NCBI GenBank assembly: GCA_002422845.1
Contig: DITM01000029.1
Location: 1 to 7,281 of the forward strand
DNA length: 7,281 nt
DNA from: Candidatus Paracaedibacteraceae bacterium UBA6184
GTDB lineage: Bacteria > Pseudomonadota > Alphaproteobacteria > UBA6184
Direction: 5' to 3'
Each line of letters begins with the position of its first letter. The first letter of the stretch is position 1. Both the position numbers and the translations under genes were made by a program. The notes beneath the pieces are model-generated. The model did no database searches and was not told the DNA's origin. It saw nothing but the letters and a program-made list of their open reading frames with translations. Shown piece after piece: positions 1 to 6,852 of this stretch.

Positions 1-2
1 AT

Positions 3-155
3 GTTTCGCACAGCGCTGTGCTACTCAACATCCAAAATCGGTCTTACGTATCAGATGCAACCACCGTGAAGTGGTATCTGAGTTTTCTAAAGTCCTACCA
101 CTTTCAACGTATCAGACGCTGGTTAATAAACGATGAATGGGATGAGGGTTTTTGA
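3..155 (+). other. Possible 3' end of a gene cut by the left edge
   Basis: One plus-strand frame is open from the left edge to a TGA at 153-155 (50 codons), ending in an aromatic and basic stretch (KWYLSFLKSY, then RIRRWLINDEWDEGF). If real, the gene would converge on mutL, with its stop 36 bases from the mutL stop. A second plus frame is also open from the edge to about base 136, so the frame cannot be chosen with confidence. I recognise no family. The same stretch is rich in inverted repeats and could instead be non-coding. Confidence 0.2.
51..103. repeat. Mutually exclusive hairpins and direct repeats near the left edge
   Basis: TCAGAT (51-56) and ACCAC (60-64) can pair with GTGGT (71-75) and ATCTGA (76-81), giving an 11-bp stem with a 3-base bulge. 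The same right arm, AAGTGGTA (69-76), can instead pair with TACCACTT (96-103). The direct repeat ACGTATCAGAYGC occurs at 46-58 and 107-119. A 14-bp perfect palindrome, GCACAGCGCTGTGC, lies at 8-21. No T-tract follows, so it is not an ordinary terminator. Function unknown. Confidence 0.35.
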
Positions 156-170
156 AAAAATTAATGCAGA

Positions 171-252
171 AAGAATATTCTATAGATCCTTTTAGGTTCT
201 TCCGAATAATTTTTCGATATCTGCTTTGCGCAACTTAATATACGTGGGGCGA
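171..252. repeat. Left arm of the inverted repeat around mutL and the GNAT gene
   Basis: Bases 184-252 (the last codons of mutL, its stop and a few bases beyond) match 3194-3263 in opposite orientation, at about 60 identical positions of roughly 72 aligned columns by eye. The next 17 bases (171-187) match 3298-3314 at 16 of 17 positions. The arms therefore bracket a segment of about 3.0 kb that holds mutL and the acetyltransferase gene. Confidence 0.8.
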
Positions 253-2024
253 CCGTGGTTACACTGCCCCGAAAATGGAGTTATTTCCATGTCACGAAGC
301 AATTGGTTCATCTCTGGAACTGACAATTTGCGACCCGCTTTGATGCTGCCCTTACACGATAATTCCGCACAAATTTCATAGACTTTTTCTTGTAATGTTA
401 ATGTGGGGGACATATGCGTCAGTTGATCTGCGATATCCTGCAACAAGGCTTTTGCGTCAACTCCGGCCAGCAGTGATGGAAGCTCTTTAATTTGAATGCT
501 CGTTAAACCAAAGGCATCAATCGTAAGACCCAACGTTTCCAATTCTGTGCGTAATTCTAATAATGCCTCACGCTGAGGTTCGGTAACTTCGACGATTTCT
601 GGAATCAACAGCGATTGTTTTACAACTCCATGATCACTTAATTGACGTTTCATTTTTTCATAGGTTAATCGCTCATGGGCAGCATGTTGATCTGTAATGA
701 TCATATCTGTTTCAGTTTGGGACACAATATATGTCTCATAAACCTGAGCAACGGCTCTGCCCAAGTATCCTATTGATGTGTCGTCATTCAGCATAATATC
801 CATGGGATCGGGTTCTGAAAATACGCGACGTGCTTCCAGGACATGCGCCCCCATTGTTTCAAATGCTTTTTGAGGAGCATATGTTGTAAAACCTTTTGGA
901 GTTCCATGATGTCCACCGTGAGAATGATTGTGTTCTGTGGTCATGTGTACAAACGATGACGGGCGTCTATGTTCACCCCTGGGCTCAAACAATTGGATTG
1001 CATCCATTGCGGCCTGATGAATCGTTGTAGACGTCAAGTGGCTGACTTGAGTTAAATGTTGTCGCACCGTTGATACGATTAAATTGCGAATCAATTGAGT
1101 GTCCTGAAATCGAACCTCTGTCTTGGCAGGATGAACGTTCACATCCAAGTAATCCGTTGGTAATGTTAACGACAACACCAACATAGGATGACGGTCTCTG
1201 GCAACTAAATCCGCATAGGCTGCTCGTACAGCACCCCCCAGAAGTTTATCTTGAACAGGGCGACCGTTTACGAATAAATATTGGTGTTGGTTTGTGCTGC
1301 GATGCAGTGTCGGTAAGCCCACATATCCAGAAACATGTGCGTAGTCGCGCGCACCTTCGATACCCAGCGCATTTTGAACAAAGTCTGCACCCAATACATC
1401 GGCCAGGCGATCTTTCAAAGAGTCTGCTGGAGCATAATCAAACAATTGCCGAGTTTCGTCTCGCAATGAAAATCCAACGGTTGGGTTTGCCAATGCAATT
1501 TTAGTAACCACATCTACAATATGACCTTGCTCTGTTTTTGGCGTTCGCAAAAATTTTAACCGAGCGGGTGTTGCAAAGAAAAGATCGCGAACCTCAACAA
1601 TGGTGCCTTTTGTTAAGTTGGCAGGAATCACATCATGCTTCTGACCGCCCTCAACCGATAATATCCACGCTTGATTGGTTGTCACGTCGTGACTGGTGAG
1701 GCTTAGGCGACTGACCGAACCGATGGAGGGTAATGCTTCACCACGAAACCCCATGGTGCTAATATTCATCAAATCATCATCGGGTAATTTTGAGGTCGCA
1801 TGCCGTTCAACGGCAAGCTCTAAGTCATCGCGGCTCATCCCCGAACCATTGTCGCGAACGACAATCAAGCTTTGTCCACCATCCCGAATGGTAATGTCAA
1901 TTTGAGTGCTGCCTGCATCCAGTGCATTTTCGACAAGCTCTTTCACTGCAGAGGCAGGGCGCTCGACAACCTCACCGGCGGCGATACGATTGATAGTGGT
2001 TGGGTCTAATAAACGAATGGTCAT
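192..2024 (-). CDS. mutL: DNA mismatch repair protein MutL (endonuclease type)
   Basis: MutL links mismatch recognition by MutS to strand removal. The 610-residue protein is full length. The N-terminal GHKL ATPase domain shows the predicted catalytic Glu29 and Asn33 (ELVENALDAG), DNGSGM at 58-63, RHATSKL, and the GFRGEAL lid motif. The C-terminal dimerisation domain carries DQHAAHE from residue 445, SCKGSIKAG near 557 and CNHGRP from residue 588. Together these are the metal-binding motif set of MutL proteins that nick DNA themselves, found in bacteria lacking MutH. A linker of about 100 residues joins the domains and has a cluster of five histidines (365-373). The start follows a GAGGG ribosome binding site (2034-2038) with 9-base spacing. 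The gene stands alone, divergent from the acetyltransferase gene. Its last codons are duplicated in inverted, decayed form at 3194-3255. No clear terminator is seen downstream. The identification is secure. Confidence 0.97.
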   Translation of the reverse strand: MTIRLLDPTTINRIAAGEVVERPASAVKELVENALDAGSTQIDITIRDGGQSLIVVRDNGSGMSRDDLELAVERHATSKLPDDDLMNISTMGFRGEALPSIGSVSRLSLTSHDVTTNQAWILSVEGGQKHDVIPANLTKGTIVEVRDLFFATPARLKFLRTPKTEQGHIVDVVTKIALANPTVGFSLRDETRQLFDYAPADSLKDRLADVLGADFVQNALGIEGARDYAHVSGYVGLPTLHRSTNQHQYLFVNGRPVQDKLLGGAVRAAYADLVARDRHPMLVLSLTLPTDYLDVNVHPAKTEVRFQDTQLIRNLIVSTVRQHLTQVSHLTSTTIHQAAMDAIQLFEPRGEHRRPSSFVHMTTEHNHSHGGHHGTPKGFTTYAPQKAFETMGAHVLEARRVFSEPDPMDIMLNDDTSIGYLGRAVAQVYETYIVSQTETDMIITDQHAAHERLTYEKMKRQLSDHGVVKQSLLIPEIVEVTEPQREALLELRTELETLGLTIDAFGLTSIQIKELPSLLAGVDAKALLQDIADQLTHMSPTLTLQEKVYEICAELSCKGSIKAGRKLSVPEMNQLLRDMEITPFSGQCNHGRPTYIKLRKADIEKLFGRT

Positions 2025-2047
2025 GTGTGTAATCCCTCGAACACTTC

Positions 2048-2076
2048 ACATTAAACCGGCTGTGTGAATTTTGCAA
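2048..2076 (-). promoter_or_regulatory. Candidate sigma-70 promoter for mutL
   Basis: On the minus strand, TTGCAA (2071-2076) and TAATGT (2048-2053) are separated by 17 bases, placing a start site near 2041, just upstream of the GAGGG ribosome binding site. Each hexamer matches consensus at four of six positions. The spacing and location are good, but no other evidence is available. Confidence 0.35.
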
Positions 2077-2243
2077 CAGGAATGTGAGTGATTCGGCTAT
2101 GCACTATTTACCGTTTGTGATAAGAGAAGAATTAATTGATAGGGCAAAAACGTTAAGAAATTTAGAGCGATAACGATTAAGCTATGAAACACTCAACCGC
2201 TTCATGAAGGCATCGTGATAGTTGTAAAATTACATCAGGGATT

Positions 2244-2289
2244 TACTAAGTAAATTAGTATATTGTTTGAATAAACCATAGCTTAAAAT
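2244..2289 (+). promoter_or_regulatory. Candidate promoter and operator-like repeat upstream of the GNAT gene
   Basis: TAAAAT (2284-2289) is a plausible -10 box. TATTGT (2261-2266, 17-base spacing) or TTGTTT (2263-2268, 15-base spacing) are weak -35 candidates. Immediately upstream is the inverted repeat TACTAA / TTAGTA (2244-2249 and 2255-2260, 5-base centre), which could bind a regulator or be chance in AT-rich DNA. Confidence 0.25.
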
Positions 2290-2315
2290 TAGACAAAATT
2301 AGGAGTAGCTACCTT

Positions 2316-3101
2316 TTGAATTATACAGAGTTGAATATGACCGATTTGATAAAATTATACCGCCAAGCCGAAGATTATTTTTTTAGAGGCATTTCATCAA
2401 AATGCTTGAGCCTAGGCGATGGGGCTAACGCTTATATGACCGGAGATGCTGAACTAAATTTTATTTACATTACAAAAAATACAAAAGCTCTCGATAAAAT
2501 TTTAACCCAAGGAAAGATGTTTTACGACCAAGACAATCTTTCTTTTGATGTAATCATTCCACAAGAGTTGTGCACGTCTGGAATGACAAGTGTTTTAAAT
2601 ACCATGGGTTATCCCAAGAAAAGCAAATCTGTTTCAATGGTTGTGAACTTAGATAGATTTGCGATTGATAAAACTACCAGCGTTGATAATGAAATCGTGA
2701 TCAAAGCGAATGATAATCAATTAAATGAGTGGATGATGCCACTGATAGGCGCATTCGAATCTACTTTTGAAATTTGTTCGATATATGCAAAAACTCATAA
2801 AAGTGCTTTACAAAAGAATATTAGTCTTCGCCATTACAGTTTATACAAACAGGAACAACCAATCGCATCGATGACGTTGTCACTGCACGATGGTATTGCA
2901 AGAATTGACGATGTAGGCACCTTGCCTGAGTTTCAAGGCAAAGGATATGCACCCCAGCTCATCTGCTATGTATTATCAGAAGCTAAAAGATTAGATGCGC
3001 GTCATTGCTTTTTAGAAGCATTCGACTCGGGGCTTGGGGTCTATCAAAAGCTTGGGTTTGAAACGTTGTTTAAAAACACTATTTATTCAAGGAAAATATG
3101 A
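2316..3101 (+). CDS. GNAT family N-acetyltransferase
   Basis: This predicted 261-residue cytoplasmic enzyme would transfer an acetyl group from acetyl-CoA to an amine. The GNAT fold lies in the C-terminal half. The acetyl-CoA pyrophosphate-binding loop is QGKGYA at 207-212, preceded by a strand (IARIDDVGTLPEF) and followed by a helix. YQKLGF at 243-248 is the usual GNAT C-terminal motif. The N-terminal half of about 130 residues shows no motif I can name and may set substrate choice. The substrate is unknown. I chose the TTG start because AGGAG (2301-2305) lies 10 bases upstream; ATG at 2337 is an alternative that would shorten the protein by seven residues. The gene looks AT-rich: blocks 2341-2400 and 2461-2520 have 20 and 15 G+C of 60, against 33 and 31 in mutL blocks 961-1020 and 1201-1260. 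It lies between the inverted mutL tails. Both points fit an accessory gene acquired by transfer. Confidence 0.85.
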   Translation: MNYTELNMTDLIKLYRQAEDYFFRGISSKCLSLGDGANAYMTGDAELNFIYITKNTKALDKILTQGKMFYDQDNLSFDVIIPQELCTSGMTSVLNTMGYPKKSKSVSMVVNLDRFAIDKTTSVDNEIVIKANDNQLNEWMMPLIGAFESTFEICSIYAKTHKSALQKNISLRHYSLYKQEQPIASMTLSLHDGIARIDDVGTLPEFQGKGYAPQLICYVLSEAKRLDARHCFLEAFDSGLGVYQKLGFETLFKNTIYSRKI

Positions 3102-3193
3102 GCACTTTTAATTTCAAGGTGTCGAACAGTATTAAATCCATCTCATTCCACCTCAATGAGTGCTTTTGAGATAATGATGCTTCTAAAGCAGGC

Positions 3194-3255
3194 TCGCCCC
3201 ACGTATATTAGTTACGCAAAGGGTTGATATCGAAAAGTTGTTTGGAAGAATCTAA
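3194..3255 (+). pseudogene. mutL (remnant): Decayed remnant of a second mutL 3' end
   Basis: This stretch reproduces the last 20 or so codons of mutL in the opposite orientation. It encodes RPTYI, then a broken part, then DIEKLFGRI and a TAA stop at 3253-3255, against RPTYIKLRKADIEKLFGRT in the intact gene. One base is missing after TATATTA and two extra bases follow GCAAAG, so the two halves lie in different frames. The first 17 bases (3194-3210) are identical to the intact gene. In the last nine codons, AAA/AAG, TTA/TTG and TTC/TTT are silent and ACC/ATC changes one residue. That pattern suggests divergence while still coding, followed by decay. No convincing homology to the rest of mutL was seen upstream, where the GNAT gene ends. 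Confidence 0.8.
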
Positions 3256-3284
3256 TAGGATCTAAACTAAGATCCTATTAGATT
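3249..3284. terminator. 15-bp perfect hairpin between convergent genes
   Basis: AATCTAATAGGATCT (3249-3263) and AGATCCTATTAGATT (3270-3284) are exact reverse complements around a 6-base loop. The left arm includes the stop codon of the mutL remnant. The hairpin lies between the ends of the convergent GNAT and secreted-protein genes, where a two-way terminator would sit. The stem is AT-rich and the T-tract after it is poor on both strands, so it may act mainly as an RNA 3'-end stabiliser or a weak terminator. Confidence 0.5.
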
Positions 3285-3294
3285 TAGGTATATA

Positions 3295-3891
3295 TTAATC
3301 TCTAGAATATTCTTCGAAAGCTGCTTCTTGAGCTTTTATTCGTTCGTTCCAATCGGCTGATGTCATCGCGTTAAATGCGTGTGCTGCTTCATTAAATTTT
3401 CCCGCATAGGCCTGTTTCCATTCTGCCGGAGACATAGTATCAAGCGCTGCAATAGCTTGACGCATATTCAGAACAGGTTGAAAGAAAAGCTTTATCACAT
3501 TTACATAAATTTGAAGATCGGCATGATAACCCTGCCTTTCGGGGACACCAAGTGCTCCGCCTTTCCTACTAACAACGCAAAACTTAATTGGTAATATGTT
3601 GTGAATAAATGTATCGTGCCCGCCATCATGAACCCTAGTAAGGAATGTATCCCCTTCAAGGGCTGATTTAATTGAATCTTTTGAGACCCGGTCACCTTCT
3701 CTCAAATCTTCGATCAAAGGAAAATAAGCGCTTTTAAAATACCGTTGCATTTGCACTAAATCATCTGCTGTTACTGCTTGGGTTGTCGCGGCTGACTTTT
3801 GAGAGGATGTTTTACCCTCGTTTGGAAGGTTAGATTTGCTTGCATCTACGATCGTACAGATAAAGAAAAGTCCTAATACTATTTTTTTCAT
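3295..3891 (-). CDS. Secreted protein of unknown function with a C-terminal tryptophan repeat
   Basis: I do not recognise this 198-residue protein. It begins with a typical Sec signal peptide: MKK, a hydrophobic core (IVLGLFFICTIV) and a likely cut after VDA near residue 17. A Ser/Thr/Lys-rich linker follows to about residue 42. The central part holds RVHDGGHDTFIH and a beta-like FCVVSRKGG segment. The C-terminus is a tandem repeat of two 23-residue units (150-172 and 173-195). Each has the pattern (D/N)-x-M-(S/T)-x-A-(E/D)-W followed by a helix, with Trp158 and Trp181 in matching positions. The start is set by AGGA (3899-3902) about 7 bases before the ATG. The gene is divergent from fumC, across 106 bases, and convergent with the GNAT gene. 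The mature protein should be periplasmic or exported. No catalytic motif is evident. Confidence 0.8.
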   Translation of the reverse strand: MKKIVLGLFFICTIVDASKSNLPNEGKTSSQKSAATTQAVTADDLVQMQRYFKSAYFPLIEDLREGDRVSKDSIKSALEGDTFLTRVHDGGHDTFIHNILPIKFCVVSRKGGALGVPERQGYHADLQIYVNVIKLFFQPVLNMRQAIAALDTMSPAEWKQAYAGKFNEAAHAFNAMTSADWNERIKAQEAAFEEYSRD

Positions 3892-3964
3892 TTTTTATTC
3901 CTACTAATTGTTAGACAATAACAAGTATCATAAAAAATATTATCCGCAAACACTCAATATTCGC

Positions 3965-3970
3965 TATACT
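3965..3970 (+). promoter_or_regulatory. fumC: Candidate -10 box for fumC
   Basis: TATACT lies about 15 bases upstream of the fumC ribosome binding site and matches the -10 consensus at five of six positions. No good -35 hexamer is seen at 16-18 bases. The 106-base divergent intergenic region must also hold the promoter for the secreted-protein gene, which I could not place. Confidence 0.35.
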
Positions 3971-3997
3971 ATTAAAAATAGTTTGGAGTCTACACAC

Positions 3998-5386
3998 ATG
4001 AGCACTCGTACTGAATCCGATACGTTTGGATTTATTGAGGTTCCGGCCGACCATCTTTGGGGGGCGCAAACTCAACGATCTATTCAAAATTTTAAAATTG
4101 GTTCAGAGCGTATGCCTGCCCCGTTAATTCGTGCGTTTGGGCTGTTGAAAAAAGCTGCAGCACAGGTTAATAAACAGTTCAACGATATTCCTGACCATGT
4201 CGCGGATGCAATTATTGATGCCGCTGATCAAGTTGCCGCATTAAAATATCTTGATGAATTTCCACTGGTGGTGTGGCAGACGGGGTCGGGGACACAAACC
4301 AATATGAATGTGAATGAGGTGATCTCTAATCTTGCGATTCAAGCATTGGGGGGTGAGGTAGGCTCTAAAAAACCAGTACATCCCAACGATCATGTAAATT
4401 ATGGACAATCATCTAATGATAGTTTCCCAACAGCAATGCATATTGCCGCAGTTGAACAAATTCATCATGTGCTATTGCCCGCGCTGCATCATTTAAAAGA
4501 TGCTCTAGATACAAAAACTAAGCTATTCAAAGACATCATTAAAGTGGGGCGCACTCACTTGCAAGACGCAACGCCAATTACTTTGGGGCAAGAATTCTCT
4601 GCTTATGTAACTCAGGTTGCAAAGGGGATTCAACGCATTGAACGAACGCTGCCTAATTTATATGAACTTGCTCAAGGGGGCACGGCGGTGGGCACAGGGT
4701 TAAACACTCGGAAAGAATTTGCAGATAGTTTTGCAAAGACTGTTGCGCAGTTAACAGGGCTGCCATTTGTATCAGCGCCTAATAAATTTGAAGCATTGTC
4801 AGCTCATGATGCATTGGTTGAGGTGTCGGGGGCATTAAACGTCATCGCGGTATCTTTTATGAAAATCGCCAACGATATTCGATTGTTGGGTTCTGGTCCA
4901 CGCTGTGGATTTGGCGAATTGTTGTTGCCTGAAAACGAGCCCGGATCATCCATCATGCCGGGCAAAGTCAATCCAACTCAGAGTGAGGCGTTAACGATGG
5001 TGGCAGCTCAGGTCATGGGCAATCATGTTACGGTTACTATCGCAGGCTCAAATGGTCATTTTCAATTGAACGTGTTTAACCCTGTCATGATCTATAACAT
5101 TTTGCAATCCATACAATTGCTGGCGGATGGGGCGCGCAGTTTTACTGACAATTGCATCCAAGGGCTTGACGCTAATCATGAGCGTATTCAAGAACATTTA
5201 CACAATACACTGATGCTAGTGACGGCCTTAAACCCGCACATCGGATATGATAAATCTGCTCAAATTGCAAAGAATGCGCATAAAAAAGGAATCACCCTGA
5301 AAGCGTCTGCTTTGGAATTAGGGTATGTATCCGAGGTTGAATTTGATCAGTGGATCAATCCTGCAAACATGATATCCCCAGAATGA
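3998..5386 (+). CDS. fumC: Fumarate hydratase, class II
   Basis: This enzyme catalyses the reversible hydration of fumarate to L-malate in the TCA cycle, as an oxygen-stable, iron-free homotetramer in the cytoplasm. The 462-residue length matches the family (E. coli FumC has 467). Visible motifs include GSGTQTNMN at 96-104, SSND at 138-141, and [10 protein letters not shown] with the active-site His at 187. The superfamily signature [11 protein letters not shown] starts at 316 and its flexible loop carries the catalytic serine. I start at ATG 3998 because GGAG (3985-3988) lies 9 bases upstream and the protein then begins like other FumC proteins. The frame extends upstream to a TTG at 3908, but those 30 residues resemble untranslated AT-rich leader. 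The stop codon overlaps the start of the ribbon-helix-helix gene. Distinguishing it from aspartase or argininosuccinate lyase is straightforward given the close match to FumC motifs throughout. Confidence 0.96.
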   Translation: MSTRTESDTFGFIEVPADHLWGAQTQRSIQNFKIGSERMPAPLIRAFGLLKKAAAQVNKQFNDIPDHVADAIIDAADQVAALKYLDEFPLVVWQTGSGTQTNMNVNEVISNLAIQALGGEVGSKKPVHPNDHVNYGQSSNDSFPTAMHIAAVEQIHHVLLPALHHLKDALDTKTKLFKDIIKVGRTHLQDATPITLGQEFSAYVTQVAKGIQRIERTLPNLYELAQGGTAVGTGLNTRKEFADSFAKTVAQLTGLPFVSAPNKFEALSAHDALVEVSGALNVIAVSFMKIANDIRLLGSGPRCGFGELLLPENEPGSSIMPGKVNPTQSEALTMVAAQVMGNHVTVTIAGSNGHFQLNVFNPVMIYNILQSIQLLADGARSFTDNCIQGLDANHERIQEHLHNTLMLVTALNPHIGYDKSAQIAKNAHKKGITLKASALELGYVSEVEFDQWINPANMISPE

Positions 5387-5583
5387 AAAAACGATCTTTA
5401 ACGATTGATGGTCATCGTACCAGCATCAGCTTGGAAGATGAATTCTGGGAGGGCTTAAAACACATTGCCAATATTCGCGGCAATACCCTGGTAGACATTG
5501 TAAAGAAAATTGACGAAAGGCGAAATTCTGGCCTGTCCAGCGCCATTCGAATCTTTGTTTTAAATTATTATAAAGATCAATAG
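5383..5583 (+). CDS. Ribbon-helix-helix domain protein (RHH_4 type)
   Basis: This is a small 66-residue protein resembling the RHH_4 family of alphaproteobacteria. A short beta strand ([16 protein letters not shown]) is followed by helix one ([15 protein letters not shown]), a turn, and helix two ([13 protein letters not shown]), ending with a conserved-looking [12 protein letters not shown]. Ribbon-helix-helix proteins usually bind DNA as dimers, so a regulatory role is likely, but the target is unknown. The start ATG shares bases with the fumC stop (ATGA at 5383-5386), which indicates translational coupling and a common transcript. An in-frame ATG at 5350 inside fumC is an alternative, but its extra residues do not fit the family. 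As I recall, this family is often found next to fumC in alphaproteobacteria, which fits the placement here. Confidence 0.88.
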   Translation: MKKRSLTIDGHRTSISLEDEFWEGLKHIANIRGNTLVDIVKKIDERRNSGLSSAIRIFVLNYYKDQ

Positions 5584-5692
5584 CTTTAATATCCGTCTGG
5601 TCAACTTGGTTAGTCTTTTTTTGATCTATTCATTATTTGTTAACTTTTTTGTCTTATTGTGATTGAGTAAGTTTAAACATAGGAAAAAAACA

Positions 5693-6727
5693 ATGGCAAA
5701 AGTAGAAAAAGGGCAAAAGAAAAAAGTAAACCTAGCTTTACAAGGTGGTGGTGCGCATGGTGCATTTACTTGGGGTGTAATCGATCGTCTTTTAGAAGAA
5801 AATGTTGAAATTGATGGCATCGTGGGTACAAGCGCGGGTGCGATGAATGCCGTATCTGTTTTACAAGGATTAATTGAAGACGGTAATGAAGGTGCCCGCA
5901 AAACGATGCGTAAGTTTTGGGAAGGCGTTGGCGAAAAAGGTAAAGATGGTCCATTAAAGCCATCGGGCGATGATAAAAAACGCGGTAATTATACAATGTA
6001 TAATTCACTTGGATACATCATGTTTGATAATATGATCAAAAACATGTCTCCATATCAATTTAACAAAGATGATAAAGATCCATTAAAAGACGTTATCGAA
6101 GCAACATTTGACTTTGAAATGTTATCTCGCGATACAAAGCACAAAGTTTTCTTGTGTGCGACACACATCCGCGATGGAAAAGTAAAAATCTTTGAAAATA
6201 AAGATCTTTGTCCAGAAGCAATGTTGGCCTCAGGCTGTTTACCATTAATTCACAAAGCTGTTGCTGTGGGTGGCGAATATTACTGGGATGGTGGATTTAC
6301 TGCAAACCCAGCAATCTATCCATTAATTTACAAGTGTGATGCACCCAGCATTATCATCGTTCAATTAAACCCAACGCTTCGTGAAGATGTTCCAAAAGAT
6401 GTTCGTGGAATTTCTGATCGTTTGAATGAAATTTCTAACAACGTTACAATGATGCGTGAATTGCGTGCAATCAACTTAATCACTAAGTGGATTGATGATG
6501 GTCACTTGAAACCTTCTGCAAATGCAAAACGCTTAGACGTTCATATCATTCAAAACGATCAAGTATTCCAACCACTAGGATTCTCAAGTAAGTTGAACTC
6601 TACACCAGAATTCTTACACTATTTGTTTGACGAAGGTCGCAAGTGTGCTGACAAATGGTTATATGCTAACTGGGATATGGTTGGTGTTAACTCTACTGCA
6701 GATCATTACATGGATAATGATGTGTAA
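5693..6727 (+). CDS. Patatin-like phospholipase family protein
   Basis: This predicted 344-residue serine hydrolase has a Ser-Asp catalytic dyad. It carries the oxyanion-hole motif GGGAHG (18-23), the nucleophile elbow GTSAG with Ser47, and the catalytic Asp199 in DGG. The family hydrolyses acyl ester bonds in phospholipids or related lipids; the actual substrate here is unknown. The N-terminus is lysine-rich (KGQKKK) with no signal peptide or membrane segment, so it should be cytoplasmic or injected. In host-associated alphaproteobacteria some patatins act on host membranes, but this one also resembles chromosomal patatins common in free-living relatives. I start at ATG 5693, 8 bases after AGGA (5681-5684); a TTG at 5663 in the same frame lacks this support. 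Two stop codons in a row (5725 region equivalent: 6725-6730) and a strong terminator follow. The gene lies 109 bases past the ribbon-helix-helix gene and probably has its own promoter, which I could not place. Confidence 0.93.
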   Translation: MAKVEKGQKKKVNLALQGGGAHGAFTWGVIDRLLEENVEIDGIVGTSAGAMNAVSVLQGLIEDGNEGARKTMRKFWEGVGEKGKDGPLKPSGDDKKRGNYTMYNSLGYIMFDNMIKNMSPYQFNKDDKDPLKDVIEATFDFEMLSRDTKHKVFLCATHIRDGKVKIFENKDLCPEAMLASGCLPLIHKAVAVGGEYYWDGGFTANPAIYPLIYKCDAPSIIIVQLNPTLREDVPKDVRGISDRLNEISNNVTMMRELRAINLITKWIDDGHLKPSANAKRLDVHIIQNDQVFQPLGFSSKLNSTPEFLHYLFDEGRKCADKWLYANWDMVGVNSTADHYMDNDV

Positions 6728-6746
6728 TAATTAACCATTTAACTAT

Positions 6747-6778
6747 AAAAAAAGACCGAGGTTTCTCGGTCTTTTTTT
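6747..6778. terminator. Rho-independent terminator after the patatin gene
   Basis: A GC-rich stem, GACCGAG (6754-6760) with CTCGGTC (6765-6771), closes a GTTT loop. It is flanked by seven A on the left and seven T on the right, extending the perfect stem to 14 bp. It lies 19 bases after the patatin stop. The A and T flanks make it usable from either strand. It separates the patatin transcript from the M16 peptidase gene. Confidence 0.95.
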
Positions 6779-6852
6779 ATTGAGCAAACAAATTCACTTG
6801 AATCTTTGATTCATTTTTGTTCTGATGCAACTTAGTATAAAAGGTAACTTTA

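Larger units (their letters stand above)
3194..3314. repeat. Right arm of the inverted repeat around mutL and the GNAT gene
   Basis: This arm comprises the mutL remnant (3194-3263), then 38 bases absent from the left arm (3264-3301, bounded by ATCT at both ends), then 13 bases (3302-3314) matching the left flank with one difference. The outer end overlaps the last codons of the convergent secreted-protein gene. Confidence 0.7.

Noticed and set aside
2099..2173. A 24-codon frame upstream of the GNAT gene, with a charged, helix-like C-terminal half
   Set aside because: There is no ribosome binding site at a useful distance and no recognisable family. The length is within chance expectation.
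3098..3227. Two overlapping 23-residue frames after the GNAT gene, the first starting on its stop codon (ATGA) with AAGGA just upstream, the second reading into the mutL remnant
   Set aside because: The start context of the first is fair, but both products are very short. The second is simply a frame through decayed mutL sequence.
3908..3997. A 30-residue N-terminal extension of fumarase from a TTG start
   Set aside because: It reads through the AT-rich leader and over the -10-like box, and the ATG at 3998 has a proper ribosome binding site and the normal family N-terminus.
5584..5692. Terminator after the ribbon-helix-helix gene, suggested by the T-run near 5616-5622
   Set aside because: No stable stem precedes the T-run. 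The gap shows no convincing promoter hexamer pair either.
6806..6841. Promoter for the M16 peptidase, with TAGTAT or TATAAA as the -10 box
   Set aside because: These boxes abut or overlap the ribosome binding site, which would leave almost no leader, and no -35 box lies at a normal distance.
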